DNA of 64,000 nucleotides from Cryobacterium sp. HLT2-28 (GTDB lineage Bacteria; Actinomycetota; Actinomycetes; Actinomycetales; Microbacteriaceae). The notes below the pieces were generated by a model. That model had not been told where the DNA came from. It saw only the letters and a program-made list of their open reading frames with translations, and did no database searches. The DNA lies in the NCBI RefSeq assembly GCF_004402495.1, contig NZ_SOFH01000017.1:62001-126000 (forward strand), written 5' to 3'. The translations under genes and the position numbers were made by a program. Numbering within the stretch: position 1 is the stretch's first letter; every line of letters begins with the position of its first letter. This document shows, one piece after another, positions 1 through 8,514 of the stretch.

Positions 1-1
1 C

Positions 2-112
2 GACATCCTGCCGAACCGGCGGCATCCGGCCGACGGCTTCGACCTGCTTCCCTGCCCGGGCACCCCGTTCCTCCTCGCGACCCGCGTTGCCATCGCCACT
101 CCCGCATTTTAA
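2..112 (+). CDS. C-terminal end of an unidentified protein (partial)
   Basis: The frame is open from the window edge to a TAA at 110-112 and gives about 36 residues ending in a hydrophobic tail (LLATRVAIATPAF). It runs towards the aldehyde dehydrogenase gene, about 100 bases upstream of it. No family is recognisable from so short a tail. It may be the end of an upstream catabolic gene or a chance open frame. Confidence 0.35.
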   Translation, partial: DILPNRRHPADGFDLLPCPGTPFLLATRVAIATPAF

Positions 113-115
113 ACA

Positions 116-143
116 TTGCATTCCAGATGATTTAGGGTAACGT
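116..143 (+). promoter_or_regulatory. Putative promoter of the aldehyde dehydrogenase gene
   Basis: A TTGCAT hexamer at 116-121 and TAACGT at 138-143 are separated by 16 bases. They lie about 75 bases before the ATG at 216, which has a GAAAGG ribosome site at about 205-210. The hexamers match the consensus only moderately. Confidence 0.35.
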
Positions 144-215
144 CGTCCACGGCGAGCCACCGGCTCCCGGGCGAGGCAGCACTGCCGGGCTCACCGCACT
201 TCCGAAAGGTCGGCC

Positions 216-1649
216 ATGCCCATCCGCGAACTCCGCAACTTCGTCAACGGAGGGTACGTCGACTCCGCCGCCACCGACCGGCTCGACATCATCAACCCGG
301 CCACCGAAGAGGTCTACGCGCAGACGCCCGTTTCCACCGAGGCGGATGTCGCGGCCGCCTACGGCGCGGCGGCCACGGCCTTCGAGACCTGGGGCGAGAC
401 GACCCCGGGCGAACGCCAGCGGGCGCTGCTGCGGTTCGCCGACGCCCTCGAGGCCCGCACCGAGGAGATCGCGGACCTGGAAAGCGAGAACACGGGCAAG
501 CCGCGCGCCGGAATCGTCGGCGACGAGGTCGAGGTGATGATCGACCAGGTGCGATTCTTCGCCGGGGCCGCCCGCGTGCTCGAAGGCAAGTCGGCCGGGG
601 AGTACCTCAAGGACCACACCTCGATGGTGCGGCGCGAGCCGATCGGCGTGATCGGCCAGGTCACCCCGTGGAACTACCCGATGATGATGGCGATCTGGAA
701 GATCGCCCCCGCCCTCGCGGCCGGCAACACCGTCGTGCTCAAGCCCTCCGACTCGACGCCCGTTTCCACGCTGCTGCTGGCCGAGATCGCCGCCGAGTTC
801 CTGCCCGCCGGAGCCTTCAACGTCGTCGCCGGCAACCGGGAGACCGGCCGCGCCCTGGTCACCGACCGCACGCCGCAGATGGTCTCGATCACCGGTTCGG
901 TGCGCGCCGGCATGGAGGTCGCCGGCACCGCCGCCCTCGACCTCAAGCGCGTGCACCTCGAGCTGGGCGGCAAGGCCCCCGTGATCGTGTTCAACGACGC
1001 GGACATCCAGGCCGCCGTCGAAGGGATCACCGCTGCCGCGTTCTACAACGGCGGCCAGGACTGCACCGCCGCCACCCGGCTGCTCGTCCAGGAGGGCATC
1101 CACGACGAGTTCGTCGCCGCCCTGGCCGCGCACGCCAGGAAGAACGCCCGCACCGGCGGCCCGCGCGAGGAGGGCATCCTCTTCGGCGCCCTCTCCAGCG
1201 CCGACCACCTCGCCCGGATCGAGAGCGTGATCGACCGGCTGCCCGACCACGCCGAGATGATCCTCGGCGGACACCGCCAGGGCAGCGTCGGCTACTTCCA
1301 CGAGGCGACCATCGTCGCCAACCTGCGCCAGGCCGATGAGGCCGTGCAGGAGGAGTTCTTCGGCCCGGTGATCACGGCGCAGAAGTTCACCGATGAGGCC
1401 GAGGCGCTCGCCTGGGCGAACGACGTGCAGTACGGCCTGGCCTCGTCGGTCTGGACGAAGGACCATGCGACCGCGATGCGGATGGCCAAGCGGCTCTCCT
1501 TCGGCTGCGTCTGGATCAACACGCACATCCCGCTCGTCGCCGAGATGCCGCATGGCGGGTTCAAACACTCCGGCTACGGCAAGGATCTCTCGATGTACGG
1601 TCTCGAGGACTACACCCGGATCAAGCACGTGATGAGCTACATCGGCTGA
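216..1649 (+). CDS. NAD(P)-dependent aldehyde dehydrogenase, gamma-aminobutyraldehyde type
   Basis: This 477-residue protein belongs to the aldehyde dehydrogenase superfamily, which oxidises an aldehyde to the acid in the cytoplasm. The visible hallmarks are the PWNYP motif with catalytic Asn153, the LELGGKAP motif with general base Glu249, GQDCTAA with nucleophile Cys283, and EEFFGPV near residue 370. GQDCTAA is typical of gamma-aminobutyraldehyde and related aminoaldehyde dehydrogenases (PatD/PuuC/betaine aldehyde group). That substrate is therefore the best guess and would fit putrescine or amine catabolism. An APC amino acid/amine permease lies just downstream on the same strand, with a VOC protein between them. 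The ATG is preceded by GAAAGG. Length is normal for the family. Confidence 0.9.
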   Translation: MPIRELRNFVNGGYVDSAATDRLDIINPATEEVYAQTPVSTEADVAAAYGAAATAFETWGETTPGERQRALLRFADALEARTEEIADLESENTGKPRAGIVGDEVEVMIDQVRFFAGAARVLEGKSAGEYLKDHTSMVRREPIGVIGQVTPWNYPMMMAIWKIAPALAAGNTVVLKPSDSTPVSTLLLAEIAAEFLPAGAFNVVAGNRETGRALVTDRTPQMVSITGSVRAGMEVAGTAALDLKRVHLELGGKAPVIVFNDADIQAAVEGITAAAFYNGGQDCTAATRLLVQEGIHDEFVAALAAHARKNARTGGPREEGILFGALSSADHLARIESVIDRLPDHAEMILGGHRQGSVGYFHEATIVANLRQADEAVQEEFFGPVITAQKFTDEAEALAWANDVQYGLASSVWTKDHATAMRMAKRLSFGCVWINTHIPLVAEMPHGGFKHSGYGKDLSMYGLEDYTRIKHVMSYIG

Positions 1650-1702
1650 CTGAGTGCCGGCCCCCGTCGGCCCGGGGGTGGACAGGGCGGCCCGGTCAAC
1701 GG

Positions 1703-2101
1703 ATGATCGTGGTGGAGGACACCGTGGAGATCCTGCAGGTTGCCCAGCACGCCGACGATCTCGACCGGGCGTGCGCCTTCTACGAGCTGCTGCTCGGGGG
1801 CCCGCCGGCCGCCCGGTTCGATCCCCCCGGCCTGCTCTTCTTCAACGTGGGCCGGTCCCGCCTGCTGCTCGATCGGGCGGCGCCCCCCGCCCTCGTCTAC
1901 CTGCAGGTCGACGATGTCGCGGCAACGATCGAGCGGCTCCGCGGGTTGCAGGTGGAGATCGTCGACCTGCCGCACATCATCTTCAGCCATACCGACGACT
2001 CACTCGGTCCGGCAGGCACCGACGAGTGGATGGCGTTCATCCGCGACAGCGAGGGCAACACGGTCGGGCTGGTCAGCCACGAGCCGCGCCACGATCCGTA
2101 G
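1703..2101 (+). CDS. VOC-superfamily (glyoxalase/bleomycin-resistance fold) protein
   Basis: This 132-residue protein has the paired beta-alpha-beta-beta-beta layout of vicinal-oxygen-chelate proteins. There is an N-terminal strand and His16 followed by the DLDRACAFYELLLG helix. The second half begins near LVYLQVDDVAATIERL and ends in IRDSEGNTVGLVSH, the usual D-x-x-G-N-x-x-x-L closing strand. Such proteins are metal-dependent lyases, epimerases, dioxygenases or binding proteins. The substrate cannot be read from the sequence. It sits between the aldehyde dehydrogenase and the permease on the same strand and may be co-transcribed with the former (53-base gap). The start is uncertain because in-frame GTG codons follow closely. 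Confidence 0.75.
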   Translation: MIVVEDTVEILQVAQHADDLDRACAFYELLLGGPPAARFDPPGLLFFNVGRSRLLLDRAAPPALVYLQVDDVAATIERLRGLQVEIVDLPHIIFSHTDDSLGPAGTDEWMAFIRDSEGNTVGLVSHEPRHDP

Positions 2102-2251
2102 CCCGCGCTTCGGGCCGCAACACGCCGAAGAGTGAATCATTCGGTTCTATACCTTTTGGCGTTGCCGGTCCAGTATGTTGAGCACACACAATGAGGTGTC
2201 GCGGCCAGGGGGGTGGCTGCCCGTCCCTCCGGCTTGATCGGAAAGGTCATC

Positions 2252-3778
2252 ATGAACGACAACCCGTCCCCGCAGAAGGGGCTCGGCGACAGCGAGCACC
2301 TCAAGGCCCTCGGCTACGAGAACTCCTTCCACCGCTCCATGGGCCTCTGGGCGAACTTCGCCCTCGGCTTCACCTACCTCTCGCCGCTCGTCGGCGTGTA
2401 CTCGCTGTTCGCGCTCGCCCTCAGCACGGGCGGGCCGCCCTCGATCTTCTGGCTGATCATCGTCGGCACCGGCCAGCTGCTGGTGGCGCTCGTCTTCGGC
2501 GAGGTCGTCTCGCAGTACCCGATCGCCGGCGGGATCTACCCGTGGACCCGCAGGCTCTGGGGCAAGCGCTACGCCTGGATGGCGGCCTGGGTCTACGTCT
2601 GGGCGATGATCGTGACCATCACCGCAGTCGCCGAGTTCGGCACGGGCTTCCTGGCCAGCCTGATCAACGCGCCGGTGACCAATGAGGTCACCCTGGGCCT
2701 GTCGGTGCTCTTCCTCGTGGTCGCCTTCGGCCTGAACTTCTCCGGCACGAAGACACTCGGCCGGGTCGCCCGGATCGGCCTCGCCGCGGAACTCGTCGGC
2801 GTCGTCGGGCTCGGCCTCTACCTCTTGATCTTCCAGCGTAAGCAGGAGTTCAGCGTCTTCTTCGACACCATGGGCGTGCAGGGCGACGGCAGCTACGTCG
2901 CCGCGTTCCTCGGCGCGGCCCTCGCCGGGCTGTTCCTGTTCTACGGATTCGAAGCCTGCGGGGACGTGGCCGAGGAGGTCGAGAACCCGGCCAGGGGCAT
3001 CCCCCGGGCGATGATCCTGACCATCCTCGTCGGCGGGGTCTCGGCCCTGTTCTCGTTCGGCGGCTACGTGCTGGCCGCCCCCGATCTCCAGGCCATCGTC
3101 ACCGGGAAGGACATCGACCCGATCCCCGCGATCCTCGACGCCTCGCTCGGCACCGTCGGCGCGAAGATCTTCCTCGTGGTCGCGCTCACCGCGTTCCTGT
3201 CCTGCGTGCTGAGCCTGCAGGCCGCTGCCAGCCGGCTCCTGTTCTCGTTCGCGCGGGACGGGATGATCCCCGGCCACGCCTGGCTCTCCCGGGTGTCCCC
3301 GCGCACCGCGGTGCCGGTGAACGCCCTGATCGTGGCCTGCACGATCCCCCTCCTGCTCTGCCTGCTCATCTACGTGGGCGGCAGCACGCTGCTGGCCCGG
3401 ATCACGGCCTTCGCGGTGATCGGCATCTACGTGGCGTTCCAGGCCGTGGTGCTCGCGGCGCTCCGGCAGCGGCTCAAGGGCTGGCGGCCGGCCGGGCCGT
3501 TCAACCTGGGCCGGTTCGGTTTCGTGGTCAACGTGGTCGCCCTCGCCTACGGGATCTTCGCGATGGTGCTGCTGGCCAGGCCGGGCGCGACCGGGGTGTT
3601 CCTCGACGACTGGATCGTTCTGATCGGACTCGCGGTCGTGATGGGCACCGGGCTGCTCTACCTGTTCATCGCCAAACCGCACAGCGCATCGCACCAGCCG
3701 GAGGGTGATGCGATCGCCGTGGCCGCGATGCTGCGGGCGCACCCTGACAACGCTCGGTCGACATCCGACACCGACTGA
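2252..3778 (+). CDS. APC-superfamily amino acid/amine permease
   Basis: This 508-residue polytopic membrane protein has about 12 hydrophobic segments. The first begins after FHRSMGLWANFALGFTYLSP, which contains the APC-type first helix. GEVVSQYPIAGGIYPW and the FYGFEACGDVAEEVENPARGIPRAM loop are hallmarks of the amino acid/GABA/choline transporter branch of the APC family. It should import amino acids or amines across the plasma membrane. Its position downstream of an aminoaldehyde dehydrogenase suggests an amine substrate, which is inference. The ATG at 2252 is chosen because GGAAAGG lies 5 bases upstream. An upstream in-frame start at 2213 lacks a ribosome site. A strong terminator hairpin follows the gene. 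Confidence 0.88.
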   Translation: MNDNPSPQKGLGDSEHLKALGYENSFHRSMGLWANFALGFTYLSPLVGVYSLFALALSTGGPPSIFWLIIVGTGQLLVALVFGEVVSQYPIAGGIYPWTRRLWGKRYAWMAAWVYVWAMIVTITAVAEFGTGFLASLINAPVTNEVTLGLSVLFLVVAFGLNFSGTKTLGRVARIGLAAELVGVVGLGLYLLIFQRKQEFSVFFDTMGVQGDGSYVAAFLGAALAGLFLFYGFEACGDVAEEVENPARGIPRAMILTILVGGVSALFSFGGYVLAAPDLQAIVTGKDIDPIPAILDASLGTVGAKIFLVVALTAFLSCVLSLQAAASRLLFSFARDGMIPGHAWLSRVSPRTAVPVNALIVACTIPLLLCLLIYVGGSTLLARITAFAVIGIYVAFQAVVLAALRQRLKGWRPAGPFNLGRFGFVVNVVALAYGIFAMVLLARPGATGVFLDDWIVLIGLAVVMGTGLLYLFIAKPHSASHQPEGDAIAVAAMLRAHPDNARSTSDTD

Positions 3779-3823
3779 GCGCCGTTCGACCTGACGCCGT
3801 CCGGCCGAACGCGTCTTAACGAA

Positions 3824-3853
3824 CGAAGGGCCCGTCTCGCGACGGGCCCTTCG
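3824..3853. terminator. Bidirectional Rho-independent-like terminator
   Basis: A perfect 13-bp inverted repeat (CGAAGGGCCCGTC and its complement) surrounds a TCGC loop. It lies between the convergent permease and rplA genes and could stop transcription from both. There is no long T-tract, as is common in high-GC actinomycetes. Confidence 0.85.
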
Positions 3854-3866
3854 TGCTGGTGGGGGT

Positions 3867-4556
3867 TTAGATGCTGTTCACATCGAGCGGGATGCCGGGG
3901 CCGAACGTGGTCGACACGGCGCCCTTCATGATGTAGCGGCCCTTGGAGGAGCTGGGCTTGAGGCGCACGATCTCCTCGAGTGCTGCGGCGATGTTCTCGT
4001 TGAGCTGCTCGGCGGTGAAGGATGCCTTGCCGACGACGAACTGCACGTTGGCGTGCTTGTCGACGCGGAATTCGATCTTTCCGCCCTTGATGTCGGACAC
4101 GGCCTTCGCGACGTCAGGCGTCACGGTGCCGGTCTTCGGGTTCGGCATGAGGCCACGCGGGCCGAGCACCTTTCCGAGACGGCCGACCTTGCCCATCAGC
4201 TCCGGGGTCGAGACGGCGGAGTCGAACGAGGTGTAGCCGGCGGCCACCTTCTCGATCAGCTCGTCGCCACCGACCTCGTCGGCGCCGGCTGCGATGGCCG
4301 CATCGGCGGCCGGGCCGGTTGCGAAGACGATGACGCGGGCGGTGCGACCGGTCCCGTGAGGAAGAATAACGGTTCCACGCACCATCTGGTCCGCCTTGCG
4401 CGGGTCGACGCCGAGCTTGAGGGCAACCTCAACGGTCGAGTTGAAGTTCGCCGAACCGGTCTCGCGGGCCAGCGTGACGGCCTCGACGGGGGTGTAGAAC
4501 TTGTCGGCTTCGATCTTTTCGGCCGCGGCCCGGTAGGCCTTTGACTTCTGTGCCAT
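3867..4556 (-). CDS. rplA: 50S ribosomal protein L1
   Basis: This 229-residue protein is full length for bacterial L1. L1 binds 23S rRNA at the L1 stalk and in many bacteria represses its own operon. Diagnostic segments include [34 protein letters not shown] and the C-terminal [10 protein letters not shown](M)KG stretch. The ATG at 4556 has an AGGAG site about 6 bases upstream. The reading frame stays open far upstream without a stop, but that extension runs through rplK and nusG in other frames and is not real. It is the last gene of the secE-nusG-rplK-rplA block, with 92 bases between rplK and rplA. Confidence 0.98.
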   Translation of the reverse strand: MAQKSKAYRAAAEKIEADKFYTPVEAVTLARETGSANFNSTVEVALKLGVDPRKADQMVRGTVILPHGTGRTARVIVFATGPAADAAIAAGADEVGGDELIEKVAAGYTSFDSAVSTPELMGKVGRLGKVLGPRGLMPNPKTGTVTPDVAKAVSDIKGGKIEFRVDKHANVQFVVGKASFTAEQLNENIAAALEEIVRLKPSSSKGRYIMKGAVSTTFGPGIPLDVNSI

Positions 4557-4648
4557 TTGAATCTCCTGTACAAAAATTTGAGAGTGTGGTGCGAGCCTGG
4601 CTGGCTCTTCCACGTACTGCTGGGTGGCGGGATGCCGGGGGTTTAGGC

Positions 4649-5080
4649 TCAGGCCTCGACCGTGATGCCCATCGAGCGGGCCGTGCCGGCGATGATCTTC
4701 GACGCAGCGTCGAGGTCGTTCGCGTTGAGGTCGACCATCTTGGCTTCGGCGATTTCGCGAACCTGCGCCTTGGTGAGCTTCGCAACCTTGACGGTGTGCG
4801 GGGTACCGCTGCCCTTGGCGACGCCGGCAGCCTTCTTGATGAGCTCCGCCGCGGGCGGGGTCTTCAGGATGAAAGTGAATGAACGGTCGTCGTAGACGGT
4901 GATCTCCACCGGGATGACGTTGCCGCGCTGGGATTCCGTCTGGGCGTTGTAGGCCTTGCAGAATTCCATGATGTTGACGCCGTGCTGACCAAGCGCCGGC
5001 CCGATGGGCGGTGCGGGGTTGGCGGCGCCGGCCTTGATCTGAAGCTTGATCAGACCAGTTACCTTCTTCTTCGGTGCCAT
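4649..5080 (-). CDS. rplK: 50S ribosomal protein L11
   Basis: This 143-residue protein is the full-length L11. With 23S rRNA helices 43/44 it forms the GTPase-associated centre, and it is needed for RelA-type stringent sensing. The N-terminal domain carries the conserved [19 protein letters not shown] loop, the thiostrepton/micrococcin contact region. The C-terminal RNA-binding domain begins near [13 protein letters not shown] and ends [12 protein letters not shown]. The ATG follows an AAGAAGGAAG ribosome site. The gene lies 84 bases after nusG in the same operon. Confidence 0.98.
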   Translation of the reverse strand: MAPKKKVTGLIKLQIKAGAANPAPPIGPALGQHGVNIMEFCKAYNAQTESQRGNVIPVEITVYDDRSFTFILKTPPAAELIKKAAGVAKGSGTPHTVKVAKLTKAQVREIAEAKMVDLNANDLDAASKIIAGTARSMGITVEA

Positions 5081-5164
5081 TGTTCTTCCTTCTTTGTGAT
5101 GACGAGCAGCCGCGAGGGCCGCTCTCCCGGTGGCCCGGATGGGCCCCGGTGAACTGGAAACTTC

Positions 5165-6118
5165 TTAGAGCTTGGTGACCTGGTCGAAGCTGAGCTCCAC
5201 CGGGGTCTCGCGCTCGAACAGGGACACCAGCACGATGAGCTTGCCGCTCTCCGCCTTGATCTCGCTGATCGATCCGGGCAGACCCGCGAACGAGCCTTCC
5301 TTGATCGTGATGGTCTCGCCGATTTCGTAGTCGATCTCGGCCGGGAGGGCGCGGGTGGGAACCTTGCCGCCGTGGCCTGCGCCGGACTTCGCGGTGGGCA
5401 CTTCCTGGATCTCGACGAGGCTCTTCAGCATGCCGAAGGCCTCTTCGAAGCGCAGGGGGGTCGGGTTGTGGGCGTTGCCGACGAAGCCGGTGACGCCGGG
5501 GGTGTGGCGAACCACGGACCAGCTGTCTTCGTTCAGGTCCATCCGCACCAGCACGTAGCCGGGGATGCGGACGCGAGTGACCATCTTGCGCTGGCCGTTC
5601 TTGATCTCGACGACGTCTTCCATCGGAACCTCGACCTGGTAGATGAAATCTTCCATGGCCATCGACTGCTTGCGGTTCTCGATGTTCGACTTCACGCGGC
5701 GTTCGAAGCCGGCGTAGGAGTGGATGACGAACCACTTGCCCGGCTGGAAGCGCAGTTCCTTGCGGAACTCGGCGTACGGGTCCTCGTCGACGGCTTCCTC
5801 GGCCGCGGCCTCGGTCGCCTCTTCGTCCTGCACGGCCTCGACGGACGCATCCGCTTCGTCGGCGGAGTCGATGTCGAGGGCGTCGTCGACGAGCGCGTCG
5901 GCCTCGGGGTCGACCGATTCGGCGAGCGCGTCAAGCGCGGCGTCGAGATTGTCTTCGACGCCGATGCTCGGGTCGAACACGTGCACGGCTGCCTGCTCGG
6001 CGGCCTCTACGGAGTCTTCTTCGGCGGCGAGGGTGTTGCCCTCCTGCGCCTCGTCTTCGTCTGAGGACTGTTCGGCAGCGGTGGCCCAGTCGACATCGTC
6101 GTGATTCGTCTCAGTCAC
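5165..6118 (-). CDS. nusG: Transcription termination/antitermination factor NusG with long acidic N-terminal extension
   Basis: NusG binds the clamp of RNA polymerase through its NGN domain and Rho or S10 through its KOW domain. The NGN domain starts at about Lys128 ([18 protein letters not shown]) and the KOW domain occupies roughly residues 265-317 ([19 protein letters not shown]). The protein has 317 residues against about 180 in E. coli. The excess is an extension of about 125 residues, very rich in Asp, Glu and Ala and almost free of aromatic residues, which is probably disordered. Acidic extensions are a known actinobacterial feature, though this one is long. The gene is second in secE-nusG-rplK-rplA. 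Confidence 0.97.
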   Translation of the reverse strand: MTETNHDDVDWATAAEQSSDEDEAQEGNTLAAEEDSVEAAEQAAVHVFDPSIGVEDNLDAALDALAESVDPEADALVDDALDIDSADEADASVEAVQDEEATEAAAEEAVDEDPYAEFRKELRFQPGKWFVIHSYAGFERRVKSNIENRKQSMAMEDFIYQVEVPMEDVVEIKNGQRKMVTRVRIPGYVLVRMDLNEDSWSVVRHTPGVTGFVGNAHNPTPLRFEEAFGMLKSLVEIQEVPTAKSGAGHGGKVPTRALPAEIDYEIGETITIKEGSFAGLPGSISEIKAESGKLIVLVSLFERETPVELSFDQVTKL

Positions 6119-6211
6119 TAAATCTCAATCCTTATCTATTGCCTGGGCACGAAAGCGTGACCCGTTCAGCGTTGCCATGAATCCTTGCGGGAGCCGCCTG
6201 GCGGCATCCGT

Positions 6212-6487
6212 TCAGCCGCTTGGCGTTCCGAACACGTATGTCACGACGAGCGCGAACACCCAGTCGAGTGCCGATACCAGGGCCATCATGATCACCACGA
6301 AGACCAGCACGACACCCGTGTAGCTCAGAAGTTCCTTGCGGGTCGGCGTGACGACCTTGCGGAGCTCCGCCATGACCTGCTTGAAGAACAGGGACATCCG
6401 AGCGAAGGGACCGCGCTGGGAATCGCGCGCCATTCTCGCGTTTGCGACGATTTCCTCACTGGGTTCGTCGACAACTTTTCGGGCCAC
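6212..6487 (-). CDS. secE: Preprotein translocase subunit SecE
   Basis: This 91-residue single-pass membrane protein clamps SecY in the SecYEG channel. The conserved amphipathic segment RMSLFFKQVMAELRKVV and the TPTRKELLSYTGVV motif precede one hydrophobic helix (about residues 62-85). I place the start at a GTG (6487) because AGGAAAGG lies about 9 bases before it. The longer ATG start would run into the tRNA-Trp gene. It lies directly downstream of that tRNA and upstream of nusG, the usual actinobacterial order. Confidence 0.93.
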   Translation of the reverse strand: MARKVVDEPSEEIVANARMARDSQRGPFARMSLFFKQVMAELRKVVTPTRKELLSYTGVVLVFVVIMMALVSALDWVFALVVTYVFGTPSG

Positions 6488-6529
6488 CTGTTCACACCTT
6501 TCCTGGGCCGACGGAATGCCACCGACTTG

Positions 6530-6602
6530 CAGGGCGGACAGGACTCGAACCTGCAACCTGCGGTTTTGGAGACCGCTGCTCTACCAATTGAGCCACCACC
6601 CT
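6530..6602 (-). tRNA. tRNA-Trp (CCA anticodon)
   Basis: A 73-nt cloverleaf on the minus strand. The acceptor stem AGGGTGG pairs with CCGCCCT (one G-U), and the D-arm is GCTCAATTGGTAGAGC. The anticodon loop CTCCAAA carries CCA, the T-arm is GCAGGTTCGAGTCCTGT, and the discriminator is G as usual for tRNA-Trp. CCA is not encoded. It lies immediately upstream of secE, a conserved actinobacterial linkage. Confidence 0.95.
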
Positions 6603-6810
6603 ATGCAGAGAATCCTGAGCGCCACTCGTCTTCGCGGCTTTCGGGCGAGTCACTCGGACACACCAAAAAGGGCGCAAAAAAGCATGGCAGAATTCAACTA
6701 CCTCGATCAAGTCTAGGTCACTCCGGGACGAGAGTAAAGCCGGGGCACCGCGGGGGCCGCCCGCTCCGAGATTCACGTCCCCGCGCCTTCGCCGGGATGG
6801 CCTGCCGCCG

Positions 6811-6816
6811 TATGCT
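6811..6816 (+). promoter_or_regulatory. -10 element for a leaderless aminotransferase mRNA
   Basis: TATGCT ends only 6 bases before the GTG start at 6823. Transcription would therefore begin at or next to the start codon. No Shine-Dalgarno sequence is present upstream of the GTG. This is the usual leaderless arrangement of actinobacteria. Confidence 0.6.
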
Positions 6817-6822
6817 CGAAGC

Positions 6823-8052
6823 GTGGCTCACGAACTCAAGCGAATCTCTACTCGGATCGGCTCCATCGCGGAGTCGGCGACCCTCAAGGTCGACGGCAAG
6901 GCCAAGGCGCTCCAGGCGGCCGGCCGGCCGGTGATCAGTTTCGCCGCGGGCGAGCCTGACTTCCCGACCCCTCCGCACATCGTCGAGGCGGCGCTCCTGG
7001 CGGTGTCGGACCCGAAGAACCACCGCTACACCCCGGCGGCCGGGCTGCCCGACCTGCGCGAGGCCATCGCGGCCAAGACCCTCCGGGACAGCGGGCTGGT
7101 GATCTCGCCCAGTCAGGTGGTCGTCACCAACGGCGGCAAGCAGGCGGTCTACCAGGCCTTCGCCACGCTGCTCGACCCGGGGGACGAGGTCATCGTCCCC
7201 ACCCCGTACTGGACCACCTACCCCGAGTCGATCCGGCTGGCCGGCGGCGTGCCGGTCGACGTCTTCGCCGGCGCCGACCAGGGCTACCTCGTCACGGTCG
7301 AGCAGCTCGAGGCCGCGCGTACCCCGCGCACCAAGGTGCTGCTGTTCGTGTCGCCGTCGAACCCGACCGGTGCGGTCTACTCTCCCGAGCAGACGAAGGC
7401 CATCGGCGAATGGGCCGAGGAGCACGGCCTGTGGATCATCAGCGACGAGATCTACCAGAACCTCACCTACGACCCTTCGACGAGCTCAGGGCAAGCGGCG
7501 GAACAGCGCGCCGTGTCGATCGTCGAGGCCGTGCCCGCCCTGGCCGACCGCACCATCCTCGTCAACGGCGTCGCCAAGACGTATGCGATGACCGGCTGGC
7601 GCCTCGGCTGGATGGTGGGCCCGCAGGACGCGATCAAGGCCGCCGCCAACCTGCAGTCGCACCTGACCTCGAACGTCTCGAACATCTCCCAGCGCGCCGG
7701 CATCGCCGCCCTGACCGGGCCGCAGGATGCCGCGCTCGCCATGCGGGACGCCTTCGACCGCCGCCGCACGGTCATCGTCGCCGAGCTGAACAAGATCCCC
7801 GGCATGGTGACCCCGACGCCGCAGGGCGCGTTCTACGTCTACCCTGACGTCACCGGCCTGCTCGGCCGCCCGTGGGGCGGCGTCACGCCGACGACGTCGC
7901 TCGAGCTCGCCGACCTGATCCTCGACCAGGTCGAGGTGGCCGCGGTCCCGGGTGAGGCCTTCGGCCCGAGCGGCTACCTCCGTTTCTCCTATGCGCTCGG
8001 CGACGACGCCCTGCTCGAAGGAGTGCAGCGCCTGCAGCGCCTCTTCGCCTGA
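6823..8052 (+). CDS. aspC: Class I PLP-dependent aminotransferase (aspartate aminotransferase type)
   Basis: This 409-residue fold-type I aminotransferase transfers an amino group, probably between aspartate and 2-oxoglutarate. Visible features are the [11 protein letters not shown] substrate loop, the GGKQAVY segment, [11 protein letters not shown] with the conserved Asn, ISDEIYQNL with Asp208 and Tyr211, the Schiff-base lysine Lys252 in [14 protein letters not shown], and the C-terminal GYLRFSYA with the substrate Arg. Between LTY (216) and AVSIVEAV (230) lies an extra stretch reading [13 protein letters not shown]. Its DNA matches a short dispersed repeat (see the repeat entry). The insertion falls in a surface loop and keeps the frame. 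The GTG start is likely leaderless. Confidence 0.93.
   Translation: MAHELKRISTRIGSIAESATLKVDGKAKALQAAGRPVISFAAGEPDFPTPPHIVEAALLAVSDPKNHRYTPAAGLPDLREAIAAKTLRDSGLVISPSQVVVTNGGKQAVYQAFATLLDPGDEVIVPTPYWTTYPESIRLAGGVPVDVFAGADQGYLVTVEQLEAARTPRTKVLLFVSPSNPTGAVYSPEQTKAIGEWAEEHGLWIISDEIYQNLTYDPSTSSGQAAEQRAVSIVEAVPALADRTILVNGVAKTYAMTGWRLGWMVGPQDAIKAAANLQSHLTSNVSNISQRAGIAALTGPQDAALAMRDAFDRRRTVIVAELNKIPGMVTPTPQGAFYVYPDVTGLLGRPWGGVTPTTSLELADLILDQVEVAAVPGEAFGPSGYLRFSYALGDDALLEGVQRLQRLFA
7473..7493. repeat. Short dispersed repeat inserted in the aminotransferase gene
   Basis: The sequence CCCTTCGACGAGCTCAGGGC has CCCT/AGGG ends and encodes the peptide PSTSSGQA within the enzyme. From memory, near-identical 19-21-mers (CCCTTCGACAAGCTCAGGG type) are scattered through many environmental bacterial genomes. 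I see no second copy in this window. Confidence 0.55.
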
Positions 8053-8138
8053 CCTGGCCGAGAGCCGTCAACAGCCAAACCAGGCCGAGCGGTGGGGCAC
8101 GGTATTCTCACACACGTGCACACGGAGCGATAACCGCG

Positions 8139-8387
8139 CTAGAGACTGACGTACGAGCCGGCGATCATGGAGGCGGCCTTGGTGCCGCTCACGTAGTTTC
8201 CGCGCAGGTCGCGTCCGGAACCGACAGCACGGGATGTCGTCACATAGCTTCCGACCGCGGAGGCCCGGGGCAATCGAGTCGTGACGTAGGTGCCCTCTTC
8301 CTGGGGAGCGAGTCGGGGAGCAGGCCTTTCAGTCTCGCGGGACGTCTCAAAGTCGGTGGAGAGGTCGAGTTCGCTGGTGATCGTCAT
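8139..8387 (-). CDS. Unrecognised 82-residue protein with four G-x-Y-V repeats
   Basis: I do not recognise this family. The protein opens MTITSELDLSTDFETSRETE, has a Pro/Arg-rich linker, then carries four short repeats centred on Tyr34, Tyr48, Tyr65 and Tyr79: GTYVTTR, GSYVTTS, GNYVSGT and the C-terminal GSYVSL. The spacing is 14, 17 and 14 residues. There are no Cys, His or Trp residues, no signal peptide and no membrane segment. The ATG at 8387 follows AAAAGGAC. It lies 127 bases downstream of a furA-type regulator on the same strand, where katG would sit in mycobacteria. A link to peroxide or iron response is therefore possible but unproven. It could be a modified peptide precursor, a scaffold or a degradation-tag substrate. 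Confidence 0.65.
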   Translation of the reverse strand: MTITSELDLSTDFETSRETERPAPRLAPQEEGTYVTTRLPRASAVGSYVTTSRAVGSGRDLRGNYVSGTKAASMIAGSYVSL

Positions 8388-8514
8388 GGTGCAGTCCTTT
8401 TGTTGATTGAGGGATTGGTGGTGGGTAGTGGCGCGCCGAAGACATCCGGACAGCTCCCTGCACGCACTCAGGTCAGAGTTCGCATGCGCTGGGGGCGTTG
8501 CTGCCGGAGTGTTG

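Noticed and set aside
132-1628. A 498-codon open frame antisense to the aldehyde dehydrogenase
   Set aside because: It is the usual GC-skew shadow of a real gene in high-GC DNA: no family motifs, biased low-complexity composition, and the plus strand encodes a complete enzyme.
3867-5735. A 622-codon frame that would fuse extra sequence to ribosomal protein L1
   Set aside because: L1 has a normal start with an AGGAG site at 4556. The upstream part runs through rplK and nusG out of frame and carries no sensible protein.
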